Positions 54,669 to 64,000 are shown, counted from the first letter of the stretch. The stretch is DNA of 64,000 nt from JAAYFT01 sp036562765 (GCA_036562765.1 DATCJO010000177.1:1-64000), one strand, 5' to 3'. Program-made: numbers and translations. The notes: generated by a model from the sequence alone, not told the origin.

Positions 54669-54669
54669 A

Positions 54670-55887
54670 TTAGTTATCATTTGAACAAGGTAGTTCTACA
54701 TAAAAGCTATTAATTCCATTTTTGCTTTCTACCCATATTTTGCCATGATGGGCATTAACAATGCTTTCTGCAATTGAAAGTCCTAAGCCAAAGCTGCCTG
54801 TTCTGCTTCTAGCCTTATCACCTCTATAAAATCTTTTAAATATGTTTTTAGCTTCTTCTGGGGAAATTGGCTCACCTTCATTAGCTACTTCCAATAAGCA
54901 GCGTTTTTTACCAAGTTTTTTCAATGTCAGCCATGTAGTTCCAGATTCTCTTGAATATTTTTGGGCATTATCTAGCAAGACATCTAATACCTGATGAAGC
55001 TGTGCCTCTTCTCCTTTAACTTTTATACCATCATCAATATATGTTTTTAGGGCTAGTCCCTTCTCAAAAAATACTGGTTCAAATGGAAGAATTGCATTGG
55101 ACACTACCTTGCTAAAATCAACAACGCTAAAAGCTTTTCTTGAATCTGTATCATCTGCCTTTGCAAGTTCCAGCATTTTTTCAATTAGGCTCTTCATCTG
55201 CTTAGACATGGTTAATATGCTATTTAAAAACTTCTGCTTACTTTCTTCATCAAATTCAGGACTTTGAGCAAGCTCAGCATTTGTCATTATTACAGTTAGT
55301 GGGGTTTTTAACTCATGAGAAGCATCTGCCACAAACTGTCGCTGTTGCTTCCACGCTAAATCTACTGGCTTTACAGCCCATTTAGATAACATTATGCTTA
55401 TGCCTAAAAATATGAAAAAGCTAAGTACACCAATTAAAATACATGTTTTCATCATATTATTAAGAGTCGCACGTTCACTGGAAATATCAGAAAAAATTAG
55501 GTAGTAATTTTGTGGGGTAGCAACTCGATAATACCTTAAATTATATTTTTCTAATACAGCAAAAGGCCTAGGTGAACTAAATACTGCATTTATTAAGGAA
55601 TCGAGAAATTCCCGATCAGACAAATCAAAGTATCCTCCACCAGTGGCTAATAGTTCGCCACGAAGTCCAAGCTGAACAGTAAAATATGGCAATCTAATAT
55701 CTTCAACTATCTCATTGGGATTTTCCAATCTAAATGGCTGTCTAGCGATGTTTTGCATCATAGCTATGTTTTCTGCTTCAAGGTTAGCCTTTGTAAAATA
55801 ATACACTAGACCTAAAATAACACAGAGCATAATAGTTACAATACTCATATTGATTATGACAAACTTAATTTGCAACTTTTTTATCAT
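54670..55887 (-). CDS. Sensor histidine kinase
   Basis: 405 residues. TM near 8-30 and about 147-168 with a short external domain; no clear HAMP. HisKA His in VADASHELKTPLTV; ATPase boxes LLDNAQKYS, GSFGLGLSIA. Overlaps its response regulator gene by 23 bases. Signal unknown; the GldG-type ABC cassette lies just downstream beyond a terminator. Confidence 0.93.
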   Translation of the reverse strand: MIKKLQIKFVIINMSIVTIMLCVILGLVYYFTKANLEAENIAMMQNIARQPFRLENPNEIVEDIRLPYFTVQLGLRGELLATGGGYFDLSDREFLDSLINAVFSSPRPFAVLEKYNLRYYRVATPQNYYLIFSDISSERATLNNMMKTCILIGVLSFFIFLGISIMLSKWAVKPVDLAWKQQRQFVADASHELKTPLTVIMTNAELAQSPEFDEESKQKFLNSILTMSKQMKSLIEKMLELAKADDTDSRKAFSVVDFSKVVSNAILPFEPVFFEKGLALKTYIDDGIKVKGEEAQLHQVLDVLLDNAQKYSRESGTTWLTLKKLGKKRCLLEVANEGEPISPEEAKNIFKRFYRGDKARSRTGSFGLGLSIAESIVNAHHGKIWVESKNGINSFYVELPCSNDN

Positions 55888-56569
55888 TTTCCACTACCTC
55901 CAGATAATACCCTAGCCTACGTGCAGTTTCAATTCGGACATTGGAACCTATGCTTGAAAGCTTCTTCCTTAAAAAACCAATATAGACTTCAACATGGTTT
56001 TCGACAGCATCAGAATCATATCCCCATACCTTAGTTAAAATCATCTCTTTTGAGAGGATTTTTCTACCAGATTGAAAGAGAAAACGCATAATATCAAACT
56101 CTTTCGCTGAAAGCCTTACGCTGTTTTTACCACAAACTAACATGGCAGAAGAAAGGTCCAGTGATGTATTTCCAAACTTAAGCTCATTTACTTGAGCGCC
56201 TTGCCTGCGTAAAAGTGCATTTATACAAGCCAAAAGCTCCCTTATATCAAAAGGTTTTGTTAGATAGTAATCAGCTCCTGAATTTAACCCCTCTATACGG
56301 TCTTCTATTTCAGATTTTGCAGTAAGCATTAATATTGGAGTCCCTATGTTTTTTTCACGAATTCTCCTTGTTATCTCATACCCGTCCATTTTAGGCATCA
56401 TAATATCTAAAATCAGCAAATCATATATTCCCAATTCAGCTAACTCATTTCCTGATTCACCATCATAGGCAACATCTACTTCAAAACCCTTTTTCTCCAA
56501 TAAAGACTTAATCGAATCAGCCAACAGCTTTTCATCTTCAACTATAAGTATCCTCAAAAGGTATTTCAC
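55865..56569 (-). CDS. OmpR/PhoB-type response regulator
   Basis: 234 residues. Receiver (EDEK, phospho-Asp in LLILDIMMPK, LTAKSE, TKPFD) and winged-helix output domain (VRLSAKEFDIMRFLF, ending RRLGYYLEV). Partner of the kinase at 54670-55887. Confidence 0.94.
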   Translation of the reverse strand: MKYLLRILIVEDEKLLADSIKSLLEKKGFEVDVAYDGESGNELAELGIYDLLILDIMMPKMDGYEITRRIREKNIGTPILMLTAKSEIEDRIEGLNSGADYYLTKPFDIRELLACINALLRRQGAQVNELKFGNTSLDLSSAMLVCGKNSVRLSAKEFDIMRFLFQSGRKILSKEMILTKVWGYDSDAVENHVEVYIGFLRKKLSSIGSNVRIETARRLGYYLEVVENDKKVAN

Positions 56570-56656
56570 CTCCCATACACACTATATAATACTATAGTAC
56601 TCTGAATTTAATCTGAAAATATAAATCATCTTAATATAATATTACCATATAAAAAT

Positions 56657-56678
56657 AGGGATGAAAAAATTCATCCCT
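56657..56678 (-). terminator. Terminator of the radical SAM gene
   Basis: AGGGATGAA/TTCATCCCT hairpin followed by a T-rich tract on the minus strand, just after the stop. Confidence 0.7.
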
Positions 56679-56680
56679 TA

Positions 56681-57646
56681 TTATTTCTCTATTGACCAAA
56701 TTCTCCATCTATTAATTTCGTAATTTTTAGCCTTTCTGCTATCAAACTCCTGTATAGCCCTATCAATTTTTTTTAATAGTAATTCCTTTTGTTCTGGCAA
56801 TTTCCCCTTCAAAATCAATGTATTCGTCTTGTGGGTAGCATTAAATATCGTATTTCTCATATTTAAGTTTTCCAACAATAATCTTTCTTCTTTAATTAAG
56901 TCCAATAATCCAAGCCTTTCAAATTCCTTATTCCTTAATTTTTCAACTAATTTTGCATCTTTAAATATTACTAAAGTAACCACTATAATAACCTCTGGAT
57001 TAACCATAGATAACAAGCTGGCAGTATCTATTGCATTTTCCCTACTTAACTTTTTACCACCAAGTCCAAGCATAATATAGGTTGAATAACTTATGTTGCA
57101 TTCTTCTAATATCTTCATTGCCTTATAATTGTCTTCCCTAGTGACTCCTTTATTATGAAATTCAAGTATTTCATCATTACCCGATTCTACTCCAATTGAC
57201 AGTTCTCCTACACCTAGGTTTTTCAATTCCTTCAATTCATCTTTGCTTTTTCTTAAAATATCATCTGCTCTGGCAAAACTGCTTATGTTCTCCACCTGAG
57301 GAAAATATTCCTTTATTAAATGGATTATCTTAATTAAGGTATCAGTATCTAAACAAAAAGGATTTCCTCCTGCCAATACAATCTTCTTTACTGGTTTTCT
57401 TCTATTTGAATAAATTTCTTTTAAAATTTTTAATTTATCTTCAATTACATTCAGTCCTAAAAACTTAAACTTATTATCATGATTTAAATCACAGTATAAG
57501 CATTTATCCCAACTACATCCTATCGTCACAGGAACTGCAACACTATAGCCCTGTGTCATTGGGACATAGAAATAATTCCCATACTCTTTATATACTTCAG
57601 CTAATAAATTTTTACCTTCCAATTTCCCACATCCATTCCTAAACAA
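56681..57646 (-). CDS. Radical SAM protein
   Basis: About 321 residues. The iron-sulfur cysteines are spaced CX4CX2C in GCSWDKCLYCDLN, and the glycine-rich SAM segment is VLAGGNPFCLDTD; LSIGVESGNDEIL follows. This CX4CX2C group (Elp3/oxygen-independent coproporphyrinogen oxidase-like B12-free proteins) has many unassigned members. The start is uncertain: TTG 57646, or a TTG at 57622 (codon 9); neither has a strong ribosome site. No neighbour suggests a substrate. Confidence 0.85.
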   Translation of the reverse strand: MFRNGCGKLEGKNLLAEVYKEYGNYFYVPMTQGYSVAVPVTIGCSWDKCLYCDLNHDNKFKFLGLNVIEDKLKILKEIYSNRRKPVKKIVLAGGNPFCLDTDTLIKIIHLIKEYFPQVENISSFARADDILRKSKDELKELKNLGVGELSIGVESGNDEILEFHNKGVTREDNYKAMKILEECNISYSTYIMLGLGGKKLSRENAIDTASLLSMVNPEVIIVVTLVIFKDAKLVEKLRNKEFERLGLLDLIKEERLLLENLNMRNTIFNATHKTNTLILKGKLPEQKELLLKKIDRAIQEFDSRKAKNYEINRWRIWSIEK

Positions 57647-58053
57647 TATGATTTTATCTTGTATTATAAATGCTAATTATTTAATTAAAAGCTGTTTCCT
57701 AAAAAAGACATTAATAAAATCAGACATGTTACTGCTGCTAAAACATCACTAAATCTTATACAAGAATTATAGCACTAACTAAATATTCCCCTAAATCATA
57801 CAAAGGCAAATTCATATAAACAGTGAAAACTACTAAATACAGCTACTAAGACCAAATTTATCTTTTAATTAACATAAAACATTATAACATAATCGTTAAT
57901 TAGAAGCATATTTTAAATTCTAGTAATTACCTGCAATTATTTCAATTTTTATGAATTACATAATTATGTTTAATATATTTTGATATAATTATTAAAATGG
58001 ATACATCAATTTTTTATTGTAGTTAAACACTTCAACAAAAAACAAAGAAACTT
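57647..58053. other. Intergenic, AT-rich, nothing identified
   Basis: About 400 bases between the divergent radical SAM and hydrolase genes. I see no open frame with a ribosome site, no clear riboswitch and no long repeat. A TATAAT at 57984-57989 could be the -10 of the hydrolase promoter, but the -35 region is poor. Confidence 0.5.
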
Positions 58054-58077
58054 TTGAGTTTTGAAAGGATGGAAAAA

Positions 58078-58881
58078 ATGAATAGATTTCATAATTTATC
58101 ACCTATTACCTGCCAACCCTTCTCATGTCAGCGGGAAAATCTTACTATCCGCGGACATATTTATCGTAAAGAAGCTGGCATATTGCCTGCTATAATAATA
58201 TGCCATGGGTTTATGGCTAATCAGAAAACTGTAAAGCACTATGCTGAATTTCTAGCAAATCTCGGTTGGTCTGCATTTATATTTGATTTCTGTGGTGGGG
58301 GAATAAAAAGTACAAGTGATGGCAAACAGGAGGAAATGTCAGTTTTGACAGAAGTAGAAGATTTAAAAGCTGTTATACAGTACGTTAAGCAAAGAGATGA
58401 TGTAGTTAAAGAAAGAGTTTCCATAATGGGATGCAGCCAAGGGGGATTAGTCTGTGCATTAACTGCTTCACAGTTAAAGGATGAAATTGAAAGCCTTATT
58501 CTTTTTTATCCAGCATTTTGTATCCCAGACCATGCTCGCAGAGGTAAAATGATGTTTGCCAAATTTGACCCAAATAATATCCCCCCAATAATAAGCCAAT
58601 TTCCGATGAAGTTGGGAGATATTTATGTAAAAGATGTTATAAACATGAATGTCTATGATGAAATTAAAGGTTATGATGGCCCAGTTTTAATAATTCATGG
58701 GACAAATGATAGAATAGTAGATATTTCATATTCTAGAAAAGCAAGGCAAATATATAAAAACTGCCATTATGCAGAGTTAGAAGGTGCTGGCCATATATTC
58801 AGGGGAGGTGATGATATCAAGGCAATGGAAGTATTAAAGGAATTTTTAATAAATAAAACTTGCAAATCTGAAAAATATTAA
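58078..58881 (+). CDS. Alpha/beta hydrolase
   Basis: 267 residues from ATG 58078, eight bases after AAAGGA. The fold's landmarks are present: oxyanion region IICHGFMANQ, nucleophile elbow MGCSQGGLV, acid IIHGTNDRIVDI and GAGHIFRGG for the catalytic His. Similar to serine aminopeptidase/dienelactone-hydrolase-like esterases. Substrate unknown. Confidence 0.88.
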   Translation: MNRFHNLSPITCQPFSCQRENLTIRGHIYRKEAGILPAIIICHGFMANQKTVKHYAEFLANLGWSAFIFDFCGGGIKSTSDGKQEEMSVLTEVEDLKAVIQYVKQRDDVVKERVSIMGCSQGGLVCALTASQLKDEIESLILFYPAFCIPDHARRGKMMFAKFDPNNIPPIISQFPMKLGDIYVKDVINMNVYDEIKGYDGPVLIIHGTNDRIVDISYSRKARQIYKNCHYAELEGAGHIFRGGDDIKAMEVLKEFLINKTCKSEKY

Positions 58882-58901
58882 ATCGCTTCTAAGTATAAAA
58901 A

Positions 58902-58929
58902 GGAGTAGGTTTTAAATCAATCCTACTCC
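58902..58929. terminator. Bidirectional terminator
   Basis: GGAGTAGG/CCTACTCC hairpin between the convergent hydrolase and hydrogenase genes. Confidence 0.65.
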
Positions 58930-58946
58930 AATTATTAATTAAGAGT

Positions 58947-60440
58947 TTATAACTTGCATATATTATTATTTTCTAACGGTGTATTATATTTAGATTGATT
59001 CATAAATTGAGCTAATGCTTTTCTAACCCTATCAATTGATGCTAATGTTCCTGGCCCTGCTATGCAACCTCCAGGGCATGCCATACCTTCGAGTAAATAC
59101 CCGTTTTTTTTGCCAGCTTTAGCAATCCTCATCAATTTTACACAATCATGAAGATTTGATGCAGATTCAATCAATATTTCTCGAGATGGGTCTAACATCT
59201 GAGCTGTTTTCTTAACAGCTTCTGCTACCCCGCCTGCTGCAGCAAAACCCCTTCCTAGAATAGAAGCATCTTGGATCTCCTTATCAACTTCTATTTCAGA
59301 CAATTCAATACCCTTACCTACGAACATCCCCATCAGCTCTTCAAAGGTTATTACAAAATGTACATAATCTTTTACCTCTTCTCTTAAGGCTTCTAATTTC
59401 TTAGAAATACATGGTCCTATAAATGTAACAATAGCCTCTGGATCTATTCTTTTTATGTATTTTGCTGTTTCTACCATAGGAGAAGCAGAATCTGATATAT
59501 ATTTATATTGATCTGGAAACATCTTCTCTACCATCAAAGTCCAGGAATTACAACAGCTTGTTCCCATATATGGGTATTCATTTGGGACTTTCTCTAAAAA
59601 TTCTTTAGCTTCATTTAATGTAGTTATATCAGCTCCAAGACCAACTTCTACAACATCTTTAAAACCTAACAGCTTGATTCCTTCAAATATTTGTGACGGG
59701 CTTACTAACAACCCAAATTGGCCTACAAAGGAAGGTGCAATAATAGCATACATATGGTCATTTGTTTTTAACGCCTTTATTAATTGATATATTTGGGATT
59801 TGTCAGCAATAGCCCCAAAAGGACATTGAGTAATACATCGCCCACAAGAAACACATTTTTTGTCATTTATCTTAGCTCTACCCAATTCATCGCTTTCAAT
59901 GGCATTTACTCCACATACTTGTGAACAAGGCCTATGATACTCAATAATAGCATTATATGGGCAATTTTCTTTACATTTCCCACATCTAATACACTTTTCT
60001 TTATCAATAAGGGCTCTGTTTTTCCCAATAGATACAGCATTTACTGGGCATACATTAGTACAAGGATGTGCTAAACATTTTCTGCAATTGTCTGTTACAA
60101 TAACTGCTCTATCAGGACATGCTTCACAAGCAAACTTAATAACATTTACCAAAGGTAAATCTAATACCATTTTATCAACATCGATTGAATCAATTCCATC
60201 GGTTACCTTAGTAAATTCCTTTAAACTTCTAACATTAAGTCCCAATGTTAATCTCAATCTTTCTTCAACGATAGCTCTTTCCCTAAAGATATTTTCTCTA
60301 TATTTTGCTACTTCGCCTGGAATAATATAATATGGGATTCTTTCTATTTCGCTTAAATCCATATCATTGTAAGCTATTCTTGCAATTTCTGCAAAAACTT
60401 TTCTACGAATATTAATAAGATCTACATAGATTTCCTTCAT
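58947..60440 (-). CDS. Monomeric [FeFe] hydrogenase (group B-like)
   Basis: 497 residues. The N-terminal ~90 are a family-specific helical region. Several ferredoxin-type 4Fe-4S motifs follow (about 119-165 and 196-206). The H-cluster domain has L1 TSCCNSW (294-300), L2 GPCISKK (342-348) and L3 MACPGGC (453-459), giving cluster cysteines 296, 344, 455 and 459. The L1 and L2 motifs differ from the textbook TSCCPAW and MPCxxKKxE, as in group B-type enzymes. It follows a 2Fe-2S protein gene by about 18 bases. Direction of catalysis cannot be told. Confidence 0.92.
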   Translation of the reverse strand: MKEIYVDLINIRRKVFAEIARIAYNDMDLSEIERIPYYIIPGEVAKYRENIFRERAIVEERLRLTLGLNVRSLKEFTKVTDGIDSIDVDKMVLDLPLVNVIKFACEACPDRAVIVTDNCRKCLAHPCTNVCPVNAVSIGKNRALIDKEKCIRCGKCKENCPYNAIIEYHRPCSQVCGVNAIESDELGRAKINDKKCVSCGRCITQCPFGAIADKSQIYQLIKALKTNDHMYAIIAPSFVGQFGLLVSPSQIFEGIKLLGFKDVVEVGLGADITTLNEAKEFLEKVPNEYPYMGTSCCNSWTLMVEKMFPDQYKYISDSASPMVETAKYIKRIDPEAIVTFIGPCISKKLEALREEVKDYVHFVITFEELMGMFVGKGIELSEIEVDKEIQDASILGRGFAAAGGVAEAVKKTAQMLDPSREILIESASNLHDCVKLMRIAKAGKKNGYLLEGMACPGGCIAGPGTLASIDRVRKALAQFMNQSKYNTPLENNNICKL

Positions 60441-60458
60441 ATATTTCCTCCATGTTTA

Positions 60459-60725
60459 TTATTTCCTCAATTTCTTCATTATTTTCTCCATTACAATTTG
60501 GCTAGTTGCATTGCATATAACTTCATCATCTACAACTACAACTGGTGAAACATTTCTACTTTCACCTTTGCAGTAACCAAGGCACTTTACAACATCAATA
60601 TCAAGTTCATCGTCCCTATAATCTTCATTTTCACTTATTAAATCTTTCAAATCCTCAACTTGATCTAAAATATTCATCGCACCTAATAAAGTACAATTTG
60701 AGCCCATGCAAACTTTTACTTTCAT
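60459..60725 (-). CDS. Thioredoxin-like [2Fe-2S] ferredoxin (NuoE C-domain type)
   Basis: 88 residues. Four cysteines at 6, 11, 48 and 52 (VCMGSNC, KCLGYCKG) match the thioredoxin-fold 2Fe-2S proteins related to the end of NuoE/HydC subunits. Directly upstream of the hydrogenase gene and probably cotranscribed, so an electron carrier for it is a fair inference. ATG 60725 behind AGGAGG. Confidence 0.88.
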   Translation of the reverse strand: MKVKVCMGSNCTLLGAMNILDQVEDLKDLISENEDYRDDELDIDVVKCLGYCKGESRNVSPVVVVDDEVICNATSQIVMEKIMKKLRK

Positions 60726-61055
60726 TTAAATCCTCCTAGCAAGTTAATTCTTGAAATTGATTTGTTAATTTTTTGCCTATTATATTTATTATATAATATT
60801 ATTGATTATCAAACTACAAAAATTTAGGAGGATTTATCATCATAATTGCCAATTTCGTATTAACTACTAGTTTTCCCTTAGAAACTCAATAAAAATAAAA
60901 CCTCCTAGAAACTTAAAAAACATGAAAATTATTTATTATAACCACTAACGGAGTTATTTTAATATTTAAATAGTATTCTGTCAACCTATATTACTTATGT
61001 AATAAAATGTTTAAAAACAATTATCAATCAATAGAATAAAAAATACATAGAAAAA
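60726..61055. other. Intergenic, AT-rich, nothing firm identified
   Basis: Upstream of the 2Fe-2S/hydrogenase pair. It should contain their promoter; TATATAATAA-like stretches near 60785-60800 are candidates but no clear -35 is seen. No gene-like frame or structured RNA recognised. Confidence 0.45.
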
Positions 61056-61093
61056 TTGAGTGGGGTCTAATTTAGACTTTAGACCCCACTCAA
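61056..61093 (-). terminator. Strong terminator of cstA
   Basis: A 15-bp perfect inverted repeat (61056-61070 with 61079-61093), GC-rich core GGGGTC/GACCCC, then TTTTTC on the minus strand. Confidence 0.92.
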
Positions 61094-61106
61094 ACTACTA
61101 TATAAT

Positions 61107-62720
61107 TTATTTGTTTTCTGCCAATTCTTTCTTGGAGAATAGTATCTTGTATCCTTGTACAGCAAGTACTATAGCAAGCAAGAACAATAATACTGAAAAT
61201 ACTACCATAATGTAATTGCCAGTAGCAATGTTGTTCTTTACTAAGATTGCCAATGCAGAAAGTGTTACTATTAACATAAATACCATTGGAATAACCAACA
61301 TGCTGTATTTTTTAGCAGATTTCTTCAACCACAATGCAACTGTCATCAATGCCAATGCGGCTAGCAATTGGTTTGCAGAACCGAATATTGGCCATATCTT
61401 TTGATAACCACCTACTGATAATAATGAACCTAATATAACTGTTATTGTTGTGGAAACATACATATTTGTAAGAGCTGATTTCTTTTCTTTTTGTGGATCT
61501 TCAAAATATTCTTGGAAGATAAATCTTGCTAACCTTGTTGCAGTATCTAGAGTTGTAAGTGCAAAAGCAGATACAGCTAAAGCAACGAATGTTTTACCTA
61601 TAGAGAATGGAATACCAATCTTAGTCATAAATGTTCCTACGCCTTCAGCAAATACGTTAGTTGGCCCAATTTCATTTAATTTTGATAAGAATTCTCCAGA
61701 ACTCAAATATGCTGCTGTAACCATTGCTATAACAGCTAATACACCTTCAATTAACATTGAACCATATCCAATTAATCTTACATCTTTTTCGCTATCCAAT
61801 TGTTTAGATGATGTACCTGAACCTACTAGAGAATGGAATCCAGATATAGCACCACAAGCTACTGTTACAAATAGTATTGGGAATAATAATTGATTATTAA
61901 CCTTAAATCCTGTAACAGCATCAAGCTTAATAGATGGATTATAGAAGATAATACCTAACACAGCTCCAACAATCATTGCATATAATAGATATGAATTTAG
62001 ATAATCTCTTGGTTGTAATAGAATCCATACTGGTGCTGTTGATGCAAGCCATATATAAATTGCTAAAATTATTACCCAAGTATTTATGCTTAATTTTAGT
62101 GGGAATACAGTACCAAGCCATATTGATAAGAATAGAAGAATAACTCCGATAACTGTTCCGATCTTAATGTCTAAGCCTTTTCTATAAACTGCATAACCAA
62201 ATCCGATTGCCAAAATCATAAATAGAATTGAAGATGTTGCTGCTTCAGGAGTATTATGGAAAGTAGTTGCAACAATATTCATGAAAGCTGCAATAATTAA
62301 TATTAATGTTAACCATGCAAATATTGAGAATAGTCTCTTTCCTGTTTCACCCATTGTGTCCTTAATAACTTCACCTATGGATTTACCCTTGCTTCTTATT
62401 GAAACGAATAATGAGCCCATGTCATGTGGTGAACCAAAGAATATACAACCAATCATTATCCATAGATATACTGGAACCCATCCAAATATTGCAGCTTGAA
62501 TAGGCCCGTTTATTGGTCCTGCACCTGCTATTGAAGCAAAGTGGTGTCCTAACAAAATAGCTGGCTTTGTTGGAACATAGTCAACACCATCATTCATTTC
62601 ATGAGCTGGAGTTGGTCTAGTTGGGTCAACTCCCCATTTCTTAGCAAGCCATGCACCATAAGTAGCATAAGCAATAATGAATATAATTATGCTACAAATA
62701 ACTAATATTAGTGCACTCAT
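61107..62720 (-). CDS. cstA: CstA family carbon-starvation/pyruvate-peptide transporter
   Basis: 537 residues, many membrane segments. Family motifs PAILLGHHFASIAGAGPING near the N-terminus, GSPHDMGSLFVSIRSKGKSI, and GFHSLVGSGTSSKQ are clear. It is shorter than the E. coli type (about 700) and lacks its C-terminal extension, as is common in Firmicutes. CstA proteins import pyruvate or peptides during starvation. ATG 62720 after AGGGGG; single-gene unit. Confidence 0.93.
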   Translation of the reverse strand: MSALILVICSIIIFIIAYATYGAWLAKKWGVDPTRPTPAHEMNDGVDYVPTKPAILLGHHFASIAGAGPINGPIQAAIFGWVPVYLWIMIGCIFFGSPHDMGSLFVSIRSKGKSIGEVIKDTMGETGKRLFSIFAWLTLILIIAAFMNIVATTFHNTPEAATSSILFMILAIGFGYAVYRKGLDIKIGTVIGVILLFLSIWLGTVFPLKLSINTWVIILAIYIWLASTAPVWILLQPRDYLNSYLLYAMIVGAVLGIIFYNPSIKLDAVTGFKVNNQLLFPILFVTVACGAISGFHSLVGSGTSSKQLDSEKDVRLIGYGSMLIEGVLAVIAMVTAAYLSSGEFLSKLNEIGPTNVFAEGVGTFMTKIGIPFSIGKTFVALAVSAFALTTLDTATRLARFIFQEYFEDPQKEKKSALTNMYVSTTITVILGSLLSVGGYQKIWPIFGSANQLLAALALMTVALWLKKSAKKYSMLVIPMVFMLIVTLSALAILVKNNIATGNYIMVVFSVLLFLLAIVLAVQGYKILFSKKELAENK

Positions 62721-62777
62721 AAGTATACCCCCTGAAAAATAAATTAAAATTAATAATAATTAAATTGAATTTAATTA

Positions 62778-63278
62778 TTAATTCTTGATACTGTAAACCT
62801 CTCTAACCTCCTTTCCTTTTTTATTTGTAATTATATAATTATTATTAATTGAAACCAAAATTAATCTGATATCTACCCAACCCCTAAATCCAAAGGCAAA
62901 TCCCTTTTGATATTTGAATTTCTTTATAGTCTCTAATATTTCTTCACTAGGCTTAGTATCTGTTACCATAACTCCAGTAACAACACTTGACATGTGATTT
63001 TCATCAGGCTCAATGACATCATCAATGGAGTTTATTAGAAAATCAGTAAATTCTTTTAAATGGATTTCGTTTATTTCATCAAAGCGTCTAATAAATATGT
63101 ATTCATGGTTCTCATAAGCATATACAACAAATTTTTTTGATAATACATACCTTTCATTTCTAAAATGAAACTTAGCGAATAAATCCAAAGGATACCCATT
63201 AAAAGTACAATCTCTTTCTATGTCAAAATATCTTTGCAGTTTTTTTTCAATATTATCAAGATATTCCTTATACTCCAT
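62778..63278 (-). CDS. Hypothetical protein (166 aa)
   Basis: I do not recognise this soluble protein. It is acidic to neutral and rich in Tyr, Phe and Glu, with a beta-rich middle (FRNERYVLSKKFVVYAYENH) and GFAFGFRGWVDIRLILVSIN near the C-terminus. The start is probably ATG 63278 (MEYKEYLDN), five bases after GAGG; a TTG at 63305 is the longer alternative. Upstream of cstA on the same strand with a 57-base gap, so possibly cotranscribed. Confidence 0.6.
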   Translation of the reverse strand: MEYKEYLDNIEKKLQRYFDIERDCTFNGYPLDLFAKFHFRNERYVLSKKFVVYAYENHEYIFIRRFDEINEIHLKEFTDFLINSIDDVIEPDENHMSSVVTGVMVTDTKPSEEILETIKKFKYQKGFAFGFRGWVDIRLILVSINNNYIITNKKGKEVREVYSIKN

Positions 63279-63462
63279 CTCTTCCTCAATACCTTCCTTT
63301 ATCAATGCAGTCTTCTAAAGTAAAGAAATAAAAAAATATTTAGTATATTTTACCTTAACTTCATTATATTACATATAATTATAATTTTCAATAATTTATG
63401 TTAACATTGTTTTAAAATTATTTTTTTCTGATATTGAGTTAAACCACAATTTTGGGTTAAAA

Positions 63463-63495
63463 AAATTTGGCTGAAAATCTATATCAGCCAAATTT
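63463..63495 (-). terminator. Terminator of the ABC exporter gene
   Basis: 12-bp inverted repeat AAATTTGGCTGA/TCAGCCAAATTT directly after the stop codon, with a T-run on the minus strand. Confidence 0.85.
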
Positions 63496-64000
63496 TTAAT
63501 CTAATTCAGCTAAACCAGTATATAGCTGATAATATCTTCCCTTCATTGCAAGCAGTTCTTCATGGGTTCCCTGTTCAATTATTTCGCCATGTTCTAAAAC
63601 AATAATCTTATCAGCATTTCGTACAGTAGATAATCTGTGAGCAATTACAAATGTTGTCCTGTTCTTCATCAATTGGTCCATTCCTCGTTCAATTAATTTT
63701 TCAGTCCTAGTATCAACTGAACTTGTGGCTTCATCAAGAATTAGTATTGGGGCTCTTGATATGGCAGCCCTTGCAATATTTAGAAGCTGTCTTTCTCCTT
63801 GGCTTAAATTAGCTCCATCGCCTTCTAACACTGTATCATACCCATTAGGCAGTTTTTCAATAAAAGAATGAGCACAAGCAATCTTTGCTGCTACAATAAC
63901 TTCTTCGTCTGTTGCATCAAGTCTGCCATATCGTATGTTTTCCTTAACTGTACCAGAAAATAAATGGGTATCTTGCAGTACCATGGCTATATTCTTCCTT
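63496..64000 (-). CDS. ABC exporter ATPase domain (partial, runs off the window)
   Basis: The last ~168 residues of an MsbA/LmrA-type exporter half: the Q-loop (MVLQDTHLFSGTVKENIRYG), signature NLSQGERQLLNIARA, Walker B ILILDEATSSVDT and the switch VIAHRLSTVRNAD. The membrane domain and Walker A lie beyond position 64000. Confidence 0.92.
   Translation of the reverse strand, partial: RKNIAMVLQDTHLFSGTVKENIRYGRLDATDEEVIVAAKIACAHSFIEKLPNGYDTVLEGDGANLSQGERQLLNIARAAISRAPILILDEATSSVDTRTEKLIERGMDQLMKNRTTFVIAHRLSTVRNADKIIVLEHGEIIEQGTHEELLAMKGRYYQLYTGLAELD

Noticed and set aside
1..64000. tRNA or rRNA genes, insertion sequences or prophage genes.
   Set aside because: No cloverleaf-like GTTC/CCA patterns, rRNA blocks, transposase motifs or phage structural genes were recognised by eye; a tRNAscan/ISfinder run would be decisive.

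Overview
This is 64 kb of AT-rich DNA from a low-GC, Gram-positive, spore-forming anaerobe of the Clostridia/Tissierellia type. The evidence is the AT-rich composition, the strong GGAGG-type ribosome sites with frequent TTG and GTG starts, a YhcN/YlaJ-type sporulation lipoprotein, T-box and tetrahydrofolate riboswitches, an S-layer (SLH) protein and a monomeric [FeFe] hydrogenase. I cannot name the genus. No rRNA, tRNA, insertion sequence or CRISPR array was seen.

Layout. 1-10 kb (minus strand): lgt, a YmfH/YmfF M16 peptidase pair, a sporulation lipoprotein, deoC-pduL, the aroC-aroB-aroA shikimate operon, a flavoprotein, and folT behind a tetrahydrofolate riboswitch. 10-16 kb: two membrane proteins, an array of at least ten tiny unrecognised genes on the plus strand (11.9-14.5 kb), a D-Ala-D-Ala-ligase-like ATP-grasp enzyme and a zinc phospholipase-C-like protein. 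16-30 kb: yebC, nadE, a split TSUP permease, a two-component system, a DUF169 protein, an ECF sigma/anti-sigma pair, a MATE exporter, and an amino-acid ABC transporter behind two tandem T-boxes that both read AGA (arginine), then dusA. 30-39 kb: a secreted GHL10/SLH protein, an HTH regulator fused to a desulfoferrodoxin-like domain, two acetyltransferases, and a large CARF-HEPN-Csx20 fusion of CRISPR type III ancillary character with no CRISPR locus near it. 38-49 kb: chemotaxis genes (two MCPs, CheW, CheB, CheA/CheR), most of them disrupted, with a TetR/membrane/HD group between them. 49-57 kb: an ATP-grasp paralogue, an ABC/GldG/DUF4340 cassette and a second two-component system. 57-64 kb: radical SAM protein, hydrolase, [FeFe] hydrogenase with a 2Fe-2S partner, CstA, and the end of an ABC exporter running off the window.

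The items most worth following are the CARF-HEPN-Csx20 fusion, which looks like a nucleotide-activated RNase carrying its own predicted off-switch; the array of tiny genes, several of which appear to be diverged copies of one another; and the tandem arginine T-boxes. A caution applies throughout: five genes carry single-base frameshifts, three of them in A/T runs, and cheA is joined in frame to the end of cheR. These are either real decay or sequence errors, and raw reads would decide.
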